Assembly (NCBI GenBank): GCA_021199255.1
Contig: JAJQIK010000093.1
Span: 1 to 64,000, forward strand
DNA: 64,000 nt
Reading direction: 5' to 3'
Source: Clostridiales bacterium
GTDB lineage: Bacteria; Bacillota; Clostridia; Lachnospirales; Lachnospiraceae
Below, piece after piece: positions 41,923 to 52,300 of this stretch. Position 1 is the stretch's first letter. Each line of letters begins with the position of its first letter. The notes under the pieces were generated by a model that saw only the letters and a list, made by a program, of their open reading frames with translations, had not been told where the DNA came from and ran no database searches. The translations under genes and the position numbers were made by a program.

Positions 41923-43998
41923 TTATTCCTCTGTTTTCGGCATATCCTTCGTAAACCCGCAGTTTTCGTCCGAGCACACCAGCTTATTGCCCTTTTGCAG
42001 CAGAATCGAACCGCAGCGGCCACAGCGGTCGTTGACCGGCTTCTGCCACACCATAAAATCACATTCGGGATTGTTGATACAGCCATAGTATTTTCTGCCC
42101 TTTTTGGTTTTCTTCAGGACGACGTCTTTACCGCACTTGGGGCAGGCTACGCCGATTTTCTCAAAATAAGGCTTGGTGCTGCGACATTCGGGGAAGCCCG
42201 GACAGGCCAAAAATCTGCCGTGGGGCCCGTATTTAATCACCATCTGCCTGCCGCACACCTCGCAGAACTCGTCGGACAGCTCATCTGCAATCTCCACTTC
42301 CTCCAGTTCTTTCTCGGCCTTCTCTACCGCCTCTTCCAGATCCGGATAGAAATTCTTTACCACCGTTTTCCACTTCACGCTGCCCTCTTCCACGCCGTCC
42401 AGCAAGGCTTCCATGGTCGCTGTGAAATTCACGTCCACAATGGTGGGAAAGGCTTCCTTCATCATATGGTTGACCACCTCGCCCAGCTCCGTTACATAGA
42501 GGTTCTTATTTTCCTTGACAATATATCTTCTGGCCAGAATGGTCGTAATCGTAGGCGCGTAGGTACTGGGACGGCCAATGCCCAGCTCCTCCATGGCCCT
42601 GACTAAAGAAGCCTCGGTATAATGGGGGGAAGGCTGGGTAAAATGCTGTTTCTCCTGCAAAGACACTAAGGACAGCCGAGTGTCCTGCGTAATGCCCTTG
42701 ACGAACGTATTATTCTCTTCCTTTTCGTCCTCTTCCGTATAGACGTTCATAAAGCCGTCAAACTTCACCCGGGAGGCCGCCACTGTAAAGCGCTGCCCCG
42801 CCGCGTCTATTTTTACAGACGTAGTTTCATATTTTGCATCCGACATACGGCTGGCCGCAAAACGCTTCCAGATCAACTGATAGAGCCTGAACTGATCTCT
42901 GGAGAGCGACTCCTTCATCTGCGCCGGCGTCCTGTTGATATCGGTGGGGCGGATCGCCTCATGGGCGTCCTGAATCTTGTGCCCGTTCCTGTGCTCCTGC
43001 TCCGCAGCCGCCGCGTACTCCGCCCCAAACTGCCCCGTAATATACTCCCTGGCCGCCGACTCCGCCTCCTGCGATACTCTGGTGGAATCTGTACGCAGAT
43101 AGGTGATAATACCCACCGAGCCGCTGCCCTTAATCTCCACTCCTTCATAGAGCTGCTGCGCCAGCCGCATGGTCTTCTGGGTGGAAAAATTCAAGGTCTT
43201 GCTGGCCTCCTGCTGCAGGGTGGAGGTGGTAAAAGGAAGGGGCGCTTTCTTAACCCGCTCTCCCGTCCTGACGGAAGCAATCCGATACTCCGCCTGATCT
43301 AAGGCTTTCCTGACAGCGTCCAGCTCTTCTCTGGAAGAAATAGTCTTTTTCTCGTCCACAGTGCCGTAATACCTGGCAACCAGAGGCTTTTTCTCCCCTG
43401 AGACGGCCAAAACGGCGTCCAGCGTCCAATATTCCTCCGGGATAAAAGCGTTAATTTCCTCTTCCCGGTCGCAGATGATACGCAGCGCCACGGACTGCAC
43501 CCGTCCGGCGCTGAGCCCGCGCTTAACCTTCGCCCAGAGCACCGGTGAAATCTTATAGCCCACCATACGATCCAGACAGCGGCGCGCCTGCTGGGCATCC
43601 ACCAGATCCATATTGATCTCCCTGGCGTTCTTGAGGGATTCCTTCACCGCGGACTTGGTGATTTCATTAAAGGTAATCCGGTACACCTTCTTATCCTGAA
43701 GCTTCAGCGCATGATACAGATGCCACGAAATAGCCTCGCCCTCGCGGTCCGGGTCGGTTGCGAGATAAATCTTCTCCGCTTTCTTCACTTCCTTGCGGAG
43801 ATTGGCCAGAATCTCCCCTTTACCGCGAATGGTAATATATTTCGGTTCAAAATCATTCTCCACGTCAATACCAAGCGTACTGCGCGGCAGATCCCTTACA
43901 TGCCCGTTGCTGGCCGCCACCTCATAATTAGCGCCCAGAAACTTCTTGACGGTCTTCACCTTAGCCGGTGATTCCACGATCACTAAATATTTTGCCAT
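41923..43998 (-). CDS. topA: DNA topoisomerase I
   Basis: Type IA topoisomerase of 691 aa that relaxes negative supercoils. The N-terminal TOPRIM domain begins KYLVIVESPAKVKTVKKFLG and holds the acidic motif TDPDREGEA near residue 81. The catalytic tyrosine is Y300 in GIITYLRTDSTRVS. The C-terminus has three Cys4 zinc ribbons (CEVCGR..., CPKCGK..., CGRCGS...) that bind single-stranded DNA. ATG at 43998 has AGGGGA upstream; the in-frame opening to 44103 runs into the promoter. It has a strong promoter and is probably transcribed alone. Confidence 0.97.
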   Translation of the reverse strand: MAKYLVIVESPAKVKTVKKFLGANYEVAASNGHVRDLPRSTLGIDVENDFEPKYITIRGKGEILANLRKEVKKAEKIYLATDPDREGEAISWHLYHALKLQDKKVYRITFNEITKSAVKESLKNAREINMDLVDAQQARRCLDRMVGYKISPVLWAKVKRGLSAGRVQSVALRIICDREEEINAFIPEEYWTLDAVLAVSGEKKPLVARYYGTVDEKKTISSREELDAVRKALDQAEYRIASVRTGERVKKAPLPFTTSTLQQEASKTLNFSTQKTMRLAQQLYEGVEIKGSGSVGIITYLRTDSTRVSQEAESAAREYITGQFGAEYAAAAEQEHRNGHKIQDAHEAIRPTDINRTPAQMKESLSRDQFRLYQLIWKRFAASRMSDAKYETTSVKIDAAGQRFTVAASRVKFDGFMNVYTEEDEKEENNTFVKGITQDTRLSLVSLQEKQHFTQPSPHYTEASLVRAMEELGIGRPSTYAPTITTILARRYIVKENKNLYVTELGEVVNHMMKEAFPTIVDVNFTATMEALLDGVEEGSVKWKTVVKNFYPDLEEAVEKAEKELEEVEIADELSDEFCEVCGRQMVIKYGPHGRFLACPGFPECRSTKPYFEKIGVACPKCGKDVVLKKTKKGRKYYGCINNPECDFMVWQKPVNDRCGRCGSILLQKGNKLVCSDENCGFTKDMPKTEE

Positions 43999-44074
43999 AG
44001 CAATTTCCCCTGTTTTTCTTGATTTCATATTCCATTGATGCAAACAATTTCCAAGCCGTTCATTAACGTGAATC

Positions 44075-44103
44075 ACTATACACCAAAATTTTCCCCGTGG
44101 CAA
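44075..44103 (-). promoter_or_regulatory. topA promoter
   Basis: On the minus strand TTGCCA (44103-44098) and TATAGT (44080-44075) are separated by exactly 17 bases. It lies 77 bases before the topA start. Confidence 0.75.
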
Positions 44104-44145
44104 GTGGCAAAAAATGAATTTTGTCTGAACAAAAACCGCCGCGGC

Positions 44146-44174
44146 AAAAAACCCGGAGCAATCGCTCCGGGTTT
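44146..44174 (-). terminator. Terminator of the type IV pilus operon
   Basis: A perfect 11-bp stem AAACCCGGAGC/GCTCCGGGTTT with a 4-base loop is followed on the minus strand by six T. It lies 8 bases past the DUF5057 gene and ends the pilus operon. Confidence 0.93.
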
Positions 44175-44181
44175 CTCCGCT

Positions 44182-47100
44182 CTATTCTAACAAAAACAAC
44201 TGGGCGCGGTTAAGGGATACCGAAGCCCCGCCGGAAACCTCTCTGCTTCCGCCGCCCCTAGAAAATTCCGTCTCTACCACGATGTAAATATCCGCGCAGT
44301 TTAAGGTTCCATTCTCCTTTAACGCCGTCACCGGCGCCTGAATCCGATACACCCTGCCTGCCTGTAAGTCTTCCTCTCCCACAAGCGTCAGGCTGTTGTC
44401 CGCAACCGTCCATATCTGGGAAGTAAACTGCGTGGCCGTCACCGCTTCCCCAAAGACTCCCTCCAGGGATACCCCTCCCGCCGGGTCTTCATAATAGAAG
44501 CTTACCTGCGTATCTTTCTGCGCCGCGATATTACTGTCCGTATACCTGAAATAGACGTCCACCGTAGTATCCAGAACCCCCGCCGTATCGTCGGAATCTT
44601 CATACCATAACTGGTCAAAGGGCACCGAAATACTCTGTATCCGCGCGGAATCCTCCGCGAAGCCTGCCACAATCGCCACGTCCGGGCTGTGTATGCCGGC
44701 ATGGTACGCCGCCATCAGCGCGTTGACAAATAATTTACATTCCGCCGCGCCGTCGCTGTCCTCCGGCAGCTCACCCTCCTGGGCGTCGTAAGCATAGGGA
44801 TATTCCGACTGCCCCAGATACATCACATTGCCTTTGCTGTAGCAGTAATAATTATTCCGGGCGTCCTTTGGCGAAATGCCATAGGCGGTGGAGGTACTGC
44901 CGCCTAAGGTATACCATACCGTCACATAGTCCACGCCTGTTTCGCTCTTTAAATTATCCTCAAAATCCAACAGATACTCTGAGGCTCTCAGCGCCGTGTC
45001 CGCGCCGCAGGTCAAATCGCCGCTCCCAAGCTGATACGGATAATATGCAATACTGCCCTCATTGACCTGCTGGCAGGCCAAATCGGTCTGCGCCTCAAAC
45101 ATGGACTGTTCCAGCCCGGCATAGCGCAGATACTCCGACGCGCCTTCCGCTCCCAGGCTGACATAGGTTCTGTTCTCCTCGGTCTGCCCCAGCAGCCCGG
45201 CGTCCAGCCCCATTCTGCCGTCGGCGTCCTGGCTGCAAATCAGGAGACTCCTGCCCTCCCCGGCATAGTCCGCCACAGCCTCCGCGACGGTTCCGTCTGT
45301 TTCCGCCTGATCGAGCGTCCATACCACCACGTCCCACTGATTCAGCCAGGAGGCGTTCGTCTCCAGATAAGCGCCCAGTTCTGCGGAGGTAACCGTCTCA
45401 ATCTCCAGAGAAATGCCTGTAATCCCCTCTACACCGGCCAGATAAGCCGCCAGTACCGAGCTTTCCTCGTCCTCATACATGGCCTGGAGGTTCCGCCAGA
45501 CATCATCTCCGTCCGCAATCTGCAACACCTGTATTTCCTCGGCGGAAGGACTGCTCCATTCAAAATATCCCTGTACGCTGTCCCGCCTGTAGGGATTCCC
45601 CGCGTCCGTAACCTCCAGCTTCCATGGCAGAATCCCATACCCCATGTCGGTCAGGGAAAGGTCGACGACATTATCCTGCACCGTATAATCGCTGAGTTCC
45701 TCATCGGCCGCAAAGATACCGTCGTAATTAAAATCAGCGTACAGATGAAGCAGGGTCTCTCCATAATAGTCTTCGCCCCTGTTATCCTTGATTTCATAAG
45801 CTATGGTTCCGTGATATTCCTCCTGCGTATCCTGACTTACCCGCTGCACGCCGGCAGATTCCCCGCCGCCCTCCTGCAGCGCGATCCTTGGCCGGGAGAT
45901 CTTTAAGCGGGTCATAAACATGGCGCTGGACATGGCGTCCGACACCGTATAAATACACTCCTGATATCTCTCGTCCGTGACGGCGCTGCTCAAAAAGCGG
46001 AACATCACGGAGTCCTCATCGATGTACTTCGTGTTAATATCCTCCTCAGAAACCTTCCGCGCGGAGCCGCCCGTAAAAAAGCCGTCTTCCACCAGCACAG
46101 GATATCCCGCCTCCATATACTCCAGCAAATCCGTCATCTTCTGCGCCGTGATATCGTTGGCGTCATAGGAGCCCACCCCAGATTCATCTCCTGTATGGTA
46201 ATACTTCCCATTCAGTTCTTCCTTATTATATACGGGGCTTTGGTACTGGTCGCCGCTGAGGTTCAGCCTCTGCCCGTCCAACCCGATAAACACCAGATCA
46301 TAAACGCTGTTGAGATCCTCCCACTCGCCGTTGAACTGTGCCGCCGACTTCACGCTCACACTTACCGCAAAGGACGTCTCGCTGGACAGGATCTGCCTGC
46401 CGGCGCTCATGGATTCCGTCCGCCAGCAAAGCTTGGTATTGCCCTTCGTATCCTCTACCGTGTACAGGTCGGAAGCGGTATTGGCGGTGGGCTGCAGCTC
46501 CAGAATCGTCAAATCCCCAAATTCCCCGATCAGCCCTTCCGCGTAGTTAATAATATACTGCACCGCCATGGCCTTACTGACGGAAAGAGAAATCTGATCT
46601 TCCTCCGAGAGCGTAGTATTCTCCGCCTCAATCGCCTCAAGCACAGCGGAAAATCCCCGTTCTGTCTCATCTTCCTCAAAGCTGTCGGCAAAATCCTCGC
46701 TGACTAAAGGCGTATCCGCATGAACCAGATAGACGTTTTTATTGACATAGTGGTAGTCATTATCCGTCAGATTCGGAAAATCCTCGGTCGAATCCACATT
46801 CATCGCCAGATTCTCCATCAGGCTGCCCTGAATATTCATCTCCGCGTAAAATCCTGCCAAATCCTTTTTCAAAAAAGCCCTGGCAAGCATCTGGTAATTA
46901 GTATCCTTATAGTCGTCGCTCTTTACGGCCTTATAATCCACAATCACCGGAAGCAGCTCTTCCGCCGCGCGCCGCAAGAGCTCCCCCGCATTGCCGTCAC
47001 TCATATCCAGCACATCGTCGTCGGACGCCTGAATATAGTTAAAAGAAAGATTTTCTTCATTCAGAACCGTGAAAGCGCCGCTTTCCAGATACACCAGATC

Positions 47101-49269
47101 CGCCGCCTGCAGCATGGCGTAGGTGACCTGGTCAGCCCGCACCGTCTCTACCTCGATTTCAAAAGAGCTGCTTTCATTGTCGCCGCCTGACAGAGAGCTG
47201 AACACATACTCCTTCAGCCAGTCATTGCCGCCGCTGCACCTGCAATACACCGGCGCGTTGTAGACCGCCAGTGTGCCGGAGCCGCTCTCATTCCCATTCC
47301 CCTCGGCAAGCGCCGATACCTGAATTTCCGTGGTTCCCGAAGAGGCCACCGTCCCGGTTCCCGTACTCCCTGAGGCCGTCAGCTTATATTTACCCTTCCC
47401 TGCTCCCACATAGAGAAAATACGCGTCGATGTTGGTCTTTTCGCCCTCCTCTTCTTCAGCCTCATAGGCTTCCAGGGACAGGGCGGAAACGCCCCCGGAT
47501 TCCTGTCCCTCTTCCTCCGTCTCCTCGCCCGCCAGCTCATAAGCGTCATAGGGGCGGGGAACGTCCTCTTTATCCGTAATCTTCGTTTCCTTCTCGGAGC
47601 GGTAAAAGATTTCTTCGGAGTCCTCGTCCTCCGAAGCTGCCCGGAAGGTGACCACATAATACTGCACTCCGGAGGCTGCCTGACTGCCTGCTGCTTCGCC
47701 GCTGTCCGTCCCGCTCTCTACCAGCCTGCGCCACTGGCTCGCCAAGCCCGCCGCCCGGGCGCTTCCCCCGGCGCTGCTGTTGCCTCCGCTGCCTGTGCCG
47801 CTGTCCGTTCCTGCGCTGCCGCTGTTGCCTTCCGTACCATTGCTGCCATTGTCCGCGCTGCCTCCGGCAGTTCCTCCGCTGCCCGCAGCGCCGGATTCCC
47901 CGCTTTCTCCGTTACTTCCCGTGCCGCCCGCAGCGCCGGATTCCTCACCGTCCCCGTCGCTTTCCGTGCCGCCCGCGGAACCGGCTTCCTCCTCGTCCCC
48001 GTCGCTTTCCGTGCCGTCCGTGGAACCGGCTTCCTCCTCGTCCCCGTCGCTTTCCGTGCCGTCTGTGGAACCGGCTTCCTCGCTCCCGTCGGTTTCGTCC
48101 TCCTCTGTCTCCGGGACGCCGTACAGAACCTGATTCACCGTTCCCGCATAGCGGTAAGTCCCGTCTGCTTCCAGCAGATATAAGCCGGTGGACGTGGAAT
48201 AGCTGCCCTCGTCGTAAGCTTTCACGCTGTCTACCACATACAAGGCCGTTCCTTCCGTCTGCTCCCCCGCCGGGGCAAAGGTCACATGATAATTTCCCCC
48301 GGAAGCATACTGCCAGCTTTCGGCTGAGGACAGGGTGCTATAGGTAGTATAACCACCAGCAGAATTAGCGTCTCCGCTAATCTTGTCAAAATCATAGCCC
48401 GCAGTATCACTGCTGCCCTCTGCCAGCTTCACATAAGAGCCTGTAAAAATCCCCTGGGCGTATGTGGTGGTTGTGTCCTCTTCAGAGTCACCCTCTTCAG
48501 AGGCTCCTTCTTCCGTTTCCCCAGAGTCCGTTGTAGAAACGCCCTCCGAACCGCCCTCCGAATCAGCCTCGGCAAGAATTACAGTGGCGCCCTCAGAACC
48601 AGTCTCGGCAACGGTTACGGAAGTCCCCCCGGAGGAGACAGAAGCGCTCGCTGTGCCGGTAACCGACTGCGTATTGGCACTCCCTTCACTTACAGTATCC
48701 CACAACAGCACCCAGCCGTCTGAGGCGGACACGGAGGTAACCCCGCCGTAGGCCTCTTCATAGGTAATCTCAGGGAAAGACTCTCTCGCCGACTGGGAAA
48801 CCACCCGCTTGTAAAGCTCCTCCCTGTCGGAATAGTCTGAAAGCCCCTCGCCTACGATGACCGCTCTCAGTTCCTCAGCCAGCGTGGTCTGGTTCCCGCT
48901 CAGATACCCCAGAGTCCCTGTGGAAAAGGGATACTGCGTCGATGCTGTCACCGTACCGGTTCCCCCACCTGTACTCTCTATCGTCTGCACCGTATAATAA
49001 GCCTGGGAGGGCACAATGTCCAGAATCACATAGGGGTCGTCTTCGTCGTGTTCCTCCACAATCCTGCCAATGCCCGAGAAGGATTCCTTCGCCATGGCCG
49101 TCATGGGTTCCACGTACTGCAAAATACTATAGCCCGCCATGACCGCTGCAAGAAACAGGGCGGCCAGAGCCAGAAACAACCCTCCTGTGCGTCTGGCGCG
49201 CGGCGCTTTCCTCCGCTCCCGACCCGTCTTATGAAGTTGTATCCTTTCATTCCCTCTGTTTGTCTTCAT
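44182..49269 (-). CDS. Giant DUF5057-type surface protein of the pilus operon
   Basis: Protein of 1695 aa, the last gene of the pilus operon. A basic N-terminus and one membrane helix (GLFLALAALFLAAVMAGYSIL, about residues 30-50) are followed by the DUF5057-style segment DEDDPYVILDIVPSQAYYTVQTIE. A very acidic low-complexity region (about 250-530) holds 15-residue repeats such as AGSTDGTESDGDEEE. The rest is a large extracellular region rich in Ser/Thr/Asp/Tyr with beta-sandwich-like stretches (EIKDNRGEDYYGETLLHLYADFNYDG). It lacks a prepilin leader and a sortase motif, so it is probably membrane-anchored by its N-terminal helix. It probably acts with the pilus, for example as adhesin or surface partner. 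Function is unknown. Confidence 0.7.
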   Translation of the reverse strand: MKTNRGNERIQLHKTGRERRKAPRARRTGGLFLALAALFLAAVMAGYSILQYVEPMTAMAKESFSGIGRIVEEHDEDDPYVILDIVPSQAYYTVQTIESTGGGTGTVTASTQYPFSTGTLGYLSGNQTTLAEELRAVIVGEGLSDYSDREELYKRVVSQSARESFPEITYEEAYGGVTSVSASDGWVLLWDTVSEGSANTQSVTGTASASVSSGGTSVTVAETGSEGATVILAEADSEGGSEGVSTTDSGETEEGASEEGDSEEDTTTTYAQGIFTGSYVKLAEGSSDTAGYDFDKISGDANSAGGYTTYSTLSSAESWQYASGGNYHVTFAPAGEQTEGTALYVVDSVKAYDEGSYSTSTGLYLLEADGTYRYAGTVNQVLYGVPETEEDETDGSEEAGSTDGTESDGDEEEAGSTDGTESDGDEEEAGSAGGTESDGDGEESGAAGGTGSNGESGESGAAGSGGTAGGSADNGSNGTEGNSGSAGTDSGTGSGGNSSAGGSARAAGLASQWRRLVESGTDSGEAAGSQAASGVQYYVVTFRAASEDEDSEEIFYRSEKETKITDKEDVPRPYDAYELAGEETEEEGQESGGVSALSLEAYEAEEEEGEKTNIDAYFLYVGAGKGKYKLTASGSTGTGTVASSGTTEIQVSALAEGNGNESGSGTLAVYNAPVYCRCSGGNDWLKEYVFSSLSGGDNESSSFEIEVETVRADQVTYAMLQAADLVYLESGAFTVLNEENLSFNYIQASDDDVLDMSDGNAGELLRRAAEELLPVIVDYKAVKSDDYKDTNYQMLARAFLKKDLAGFYAEMNIQGSLMENLAMNVDSTEDFPNLTDNDYHYVNKNVYLVHADTPLVSEDFADSFEEDETERGFSAVLEAIEAENTTLSEEDQISLSVSKAMAVQYIINYAEGLIGEFGDLTILELQPTANTASDLYTVEDTKGNTKLCWRTESMSAGRQILSSETSFAVSVSVKSAAQFNGEWEDLNSVYDLVFIGLDGQRLNLSGDQYQSPVYNKEELNGKYYHTGDESGVGSYDANDITAQKMTDLLEYMEAGYPVLVEDGFFTGGSARKVSEEDINTKYIDEDSVMFRFLSSAVTDERYQECIYTVSDAMSSAMFMTRLKISRPRIALQEGGGESAGVQRVSQDTQEEYHGTIAYEIKDNRGEDYYGETLLHLYADFNYDGIFAADEELSDYTVQDNVVDLSLTDMGYGILPWKLEVTDAGNPYRRDSVQGYFEWSSPSAEEIQVLQIADGDDVWRNLQAMYEDEESSVLAAYLAGVEGITGISLEIETVTSAELGAYLETNASWLNQWDVVVWTLDQAETDGTVAEAVADYAGEGRSLLICSQDADGRMGLDAGLLGQTEENRTYVSLGAEGASEYLRYAGLEQSMFEAQTDLACQQVNEGSIAYYPYQLGSGDLTCGADTALRASEYLLDFEDNLKSETGVDYVTVWYTLGGSTSTAYGISPKDARNNYYCYSKGNVMYLGQSEYPYAYDAQEGELPEDSDGAAECKLFVNALMAAYHAGIHSPDVAIVAGFAEDSARIQSISVPFDQLWYEDSDDTAGVLDTTVDVYFRYTDSNIAAQKDTQVSFYYEDPAGGVSLEGVFGEAVTATQFTSQIWTVADNSLTLVGEEDLQAGRVYRIQAPVTALKENGTLNCADIYIVVETEFSRGGGSREVSGGASVSLNRAQLFLLE
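47896..48075 (-). repeat. 45-bp in-frame repeats in the DUF5057 gene
   Basis: Four tandem units of 45 bases (47896-47940, 47941-47985, 47986-48030, 48031-48075) encode 15-residue variants of AGSTDGTESDGDEEE. The last two are nearly identical, so recent duplication is likely. The tract is acidic and probably an extended, flexible stalk. Confidence 0.85.
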
Positions 49270-49303
49270 ACTGATTATCCGCCTTTGATGATTTCTGTCC
49301 CCG

Positions 49304-52300
49304 TCAGCTACCAGACTTTGTCCATGACGTTCCGTCAGCCGCGCAGGTCCATGTGCCGTATACTTTACTGCTGTCCCCTGTAGCCTTTAGGGTTAATGTA
49401 TAGGTACTGGTTGTGGAATTATAGCTATAGGTAAAGGTAATAGCCCCCCAGGTATAGTTCCAGGTATTTTCCCCATAGGTATCGGACGCCAGGAAATACT
49501 GCACCGAAGCCGAGGTCGTATAATCCGCCGTCGTACACTCCGGGAAATCGCTGTCCGTGGGCAGGGGAACTTCCATCATGCACTCGTCACTATTATAGGT
49601 AAAGTAAATCCGCGCTCCCCAGACCGCCTCTACAGTGGTGCTGCCTTCTCCAGTCAGCGACCACTCGCCACTCTCGCAGGTATAGGTACCATAGCAATAG
49701 GTGGTGGTCTTGTGGGCGCTGGTGGCCTCCGTTTCCGTCAGCCGGACAGACCACTCGTCCGTATAGGTTCCCGTCACGGTACAGTTGAGCGCCTGGATAT
49801 CGCTGCTGTTGGACGTGTTAAAGGCGATCAGCGAATACGACGCCGTCTGTTCTCCACTCGTACCGGCGCTAAAAGGAAAGGCGCTGTCCGACGGCGCGGG
49901 GAAATAAGCCGCATAGGTACTGCCGTTTTTCGTAATCGTGATGTTAAGCGCCGTCTCCGTTTCGTCCGACTCTACGTGCTGCCGCGTCCACATTTCTGCT
50001 CCTACCGCGCAGCTGTAGGTTCCATAGATATGGTTCGTCACCTTACTGCCGTTCACAGACCGGGAGGACAGGGTAATGGTATAGCTGTCCGCCCCGCCGC
50101 TTACGCCCGCCACATACTTACAGGTCACCACAATATTGCTCAGATAACCTGTATATACGCCGCCGGAGGTATATTGGATAAAATTGTACACCACCGACTG
50201 TTCGTCAGAGCTTTGCAGGCTGAAAGGGAAGCTGCTGTCCGTGGGCAGCGGGAAATTCGTCCATCGCTCTTCTCCACTTTCCGAGGGCAACTGCAGATTC
50301 AGCCCCATATCAATCTTGATGGTGATGGTACTGTCCGGCTGCTCATAATAATGGGTATCATAATCCCCATTGATATTATCACTCTTATAAAGATACTCAT
50401 AACCGCCCCTTATGGTGGGGTCATTGGCGTACACATAGCCCGGCACGATATGATAGGTGCCGCAGGCTTCTTCCAGATTCGTATTGCTGGTATCCCGTTT
50501 CAGGAACTGGCTGGAATCCGGATAGAGGGTGATCGCGCCGCCCGGCAGCGTCATGTCTGAATCGTAGGACAACACGGCATCGTCCCCATCAAAGCCGCAG
50601 ATCCTCTCCCAATCCTCTATATCGTCTCCGTCCCCCCGATACAGGGTATAGCGGATATTGTGCATAATCACATTGGAATCCACATTGAGGACATCTCCCA
50701 GGGAAGGCTGCCCCATAACCGTTTCCCCGCCTGTGACAAAGGAATATTTCTCATAATAATCCGCATCGTCGTTGGGATAGGTGACGCCGTTGTAGGCCAG
50801 CGTAATCTCCGGCGGGCTCAGAATCCCATAATAAAAATCGTCCGCCTCATACTTCGTCCCCACATACTTCCCCCGGGAATCCAGATTGGCAAGATATTCC
50901 GTCACGATATCCTTCGCGTCGTCCTCGTAATAGCCGCTGATTTCATTATTGGCCTTCTTCTCCCTGGTCTCTACCGATACAGGGTCCAATACCTGGAAGA
51001 ACACATAATAAGAACGGTTTAAATCCAGGCCAAATAAATCCGGATTAAATCTTTCATTGGCCGCGGTGGTATAATACAGTACCACCTGGTCATCCTCCGC
51101 GGTCGTACTGTCCATTTCCCTGACACGGACGCAATAAACATATCTGGAATAATCCGTCTTTAAATTGGAACGCATATAGTCTAACGGCCCCGGATCATTA
51201 TCTGTTCCGAACTTAAATCCTGATTGAATCGGCTGATCGCCCGGACTGGACACCGTCAGGGTCAGCGTCCCCTTTACCGGCGGCGTATCCGGCGTTTCCT
51301 TAGAACCATAACCGCCGTTTTTATTCTTCGACAGGGCGGAATACGCTTCCACTACGATTTCATCGTCCTCCCGGGCTGAAGCGCTCACCTGAATCGCAAC
51401 GCTCCCCGCGTCCGAGGCCGTAACCGTAGCAGGCCCTGACACCACCGTCCAGTCGCACAAATCCCAGTCCTGCGTAAGGTCGTCTCCCGCACAGCTATAG
51501 CTGCTGCACAGGCTGCCCAGCAAATAGCCTGCGGCGCTGCCCTCTATCGTAACCGTCTCCCCCGGTGCAGCGGTACTCTCCTCGCTGGTAAGGTTCACGG
51601 AATTGACCCGCTTAATCCGCACCGTCACTTCCTTCGTGCTGGCCTGATCCGTATAGGCTGCGCGGGTCACGCAGACCTTAAAGCTCTGTCTTGTTTCCGT
51701 GGTTCCTATGGTCAGTTCTCCGTCCTCCGTGACAGAGGTTCCATTCTTCGCCCCCGCCGACAGATACCAGCGGACGGAGGTGTCCTCATCCGTTCCCTCC
51801 ACAGCAGAGGTCAGCGTATAGTGGTCTCCCGGCTCCAGCACAAGGTCGCCTATGGGCGTAATCGTAAATTCCGTCGCCTTTTTCATGGGCTCCACCGTCA
51901 CCTGATTCACCAGAACCCGGTTGCGCACGGTAATATTATTAGAAGTCGTATATTCTCTGCTGCCATTGGCGAAGGTCATGGAAACCATCACCACCCTGTT
52001 TTCTTCAAACTGGGAAATATCCACATGAAATTCCTTCACATGCTGCGCCAGGATAGCCTTGTTCGCATCTTCGAATCCGGGCTCCGGGCTGCTATCGGTT
52101 ACCTCGTCGTCGCTGGTATTAAAGTAAATGATTTCATCCTCCTGGCTCCAGTAAAACCAATAGCTGGGATTGTCATTATTACTGTCCTTGCGGTTAATCA
52201 CCACCAGACTTTTCTCCGTGGGCTCCACACTGAACTCAGAATCCTTCAGCACCATCTGCATCTCCGAGGAGGAATCAGCCCTGCCGCCATAATTGATGCT

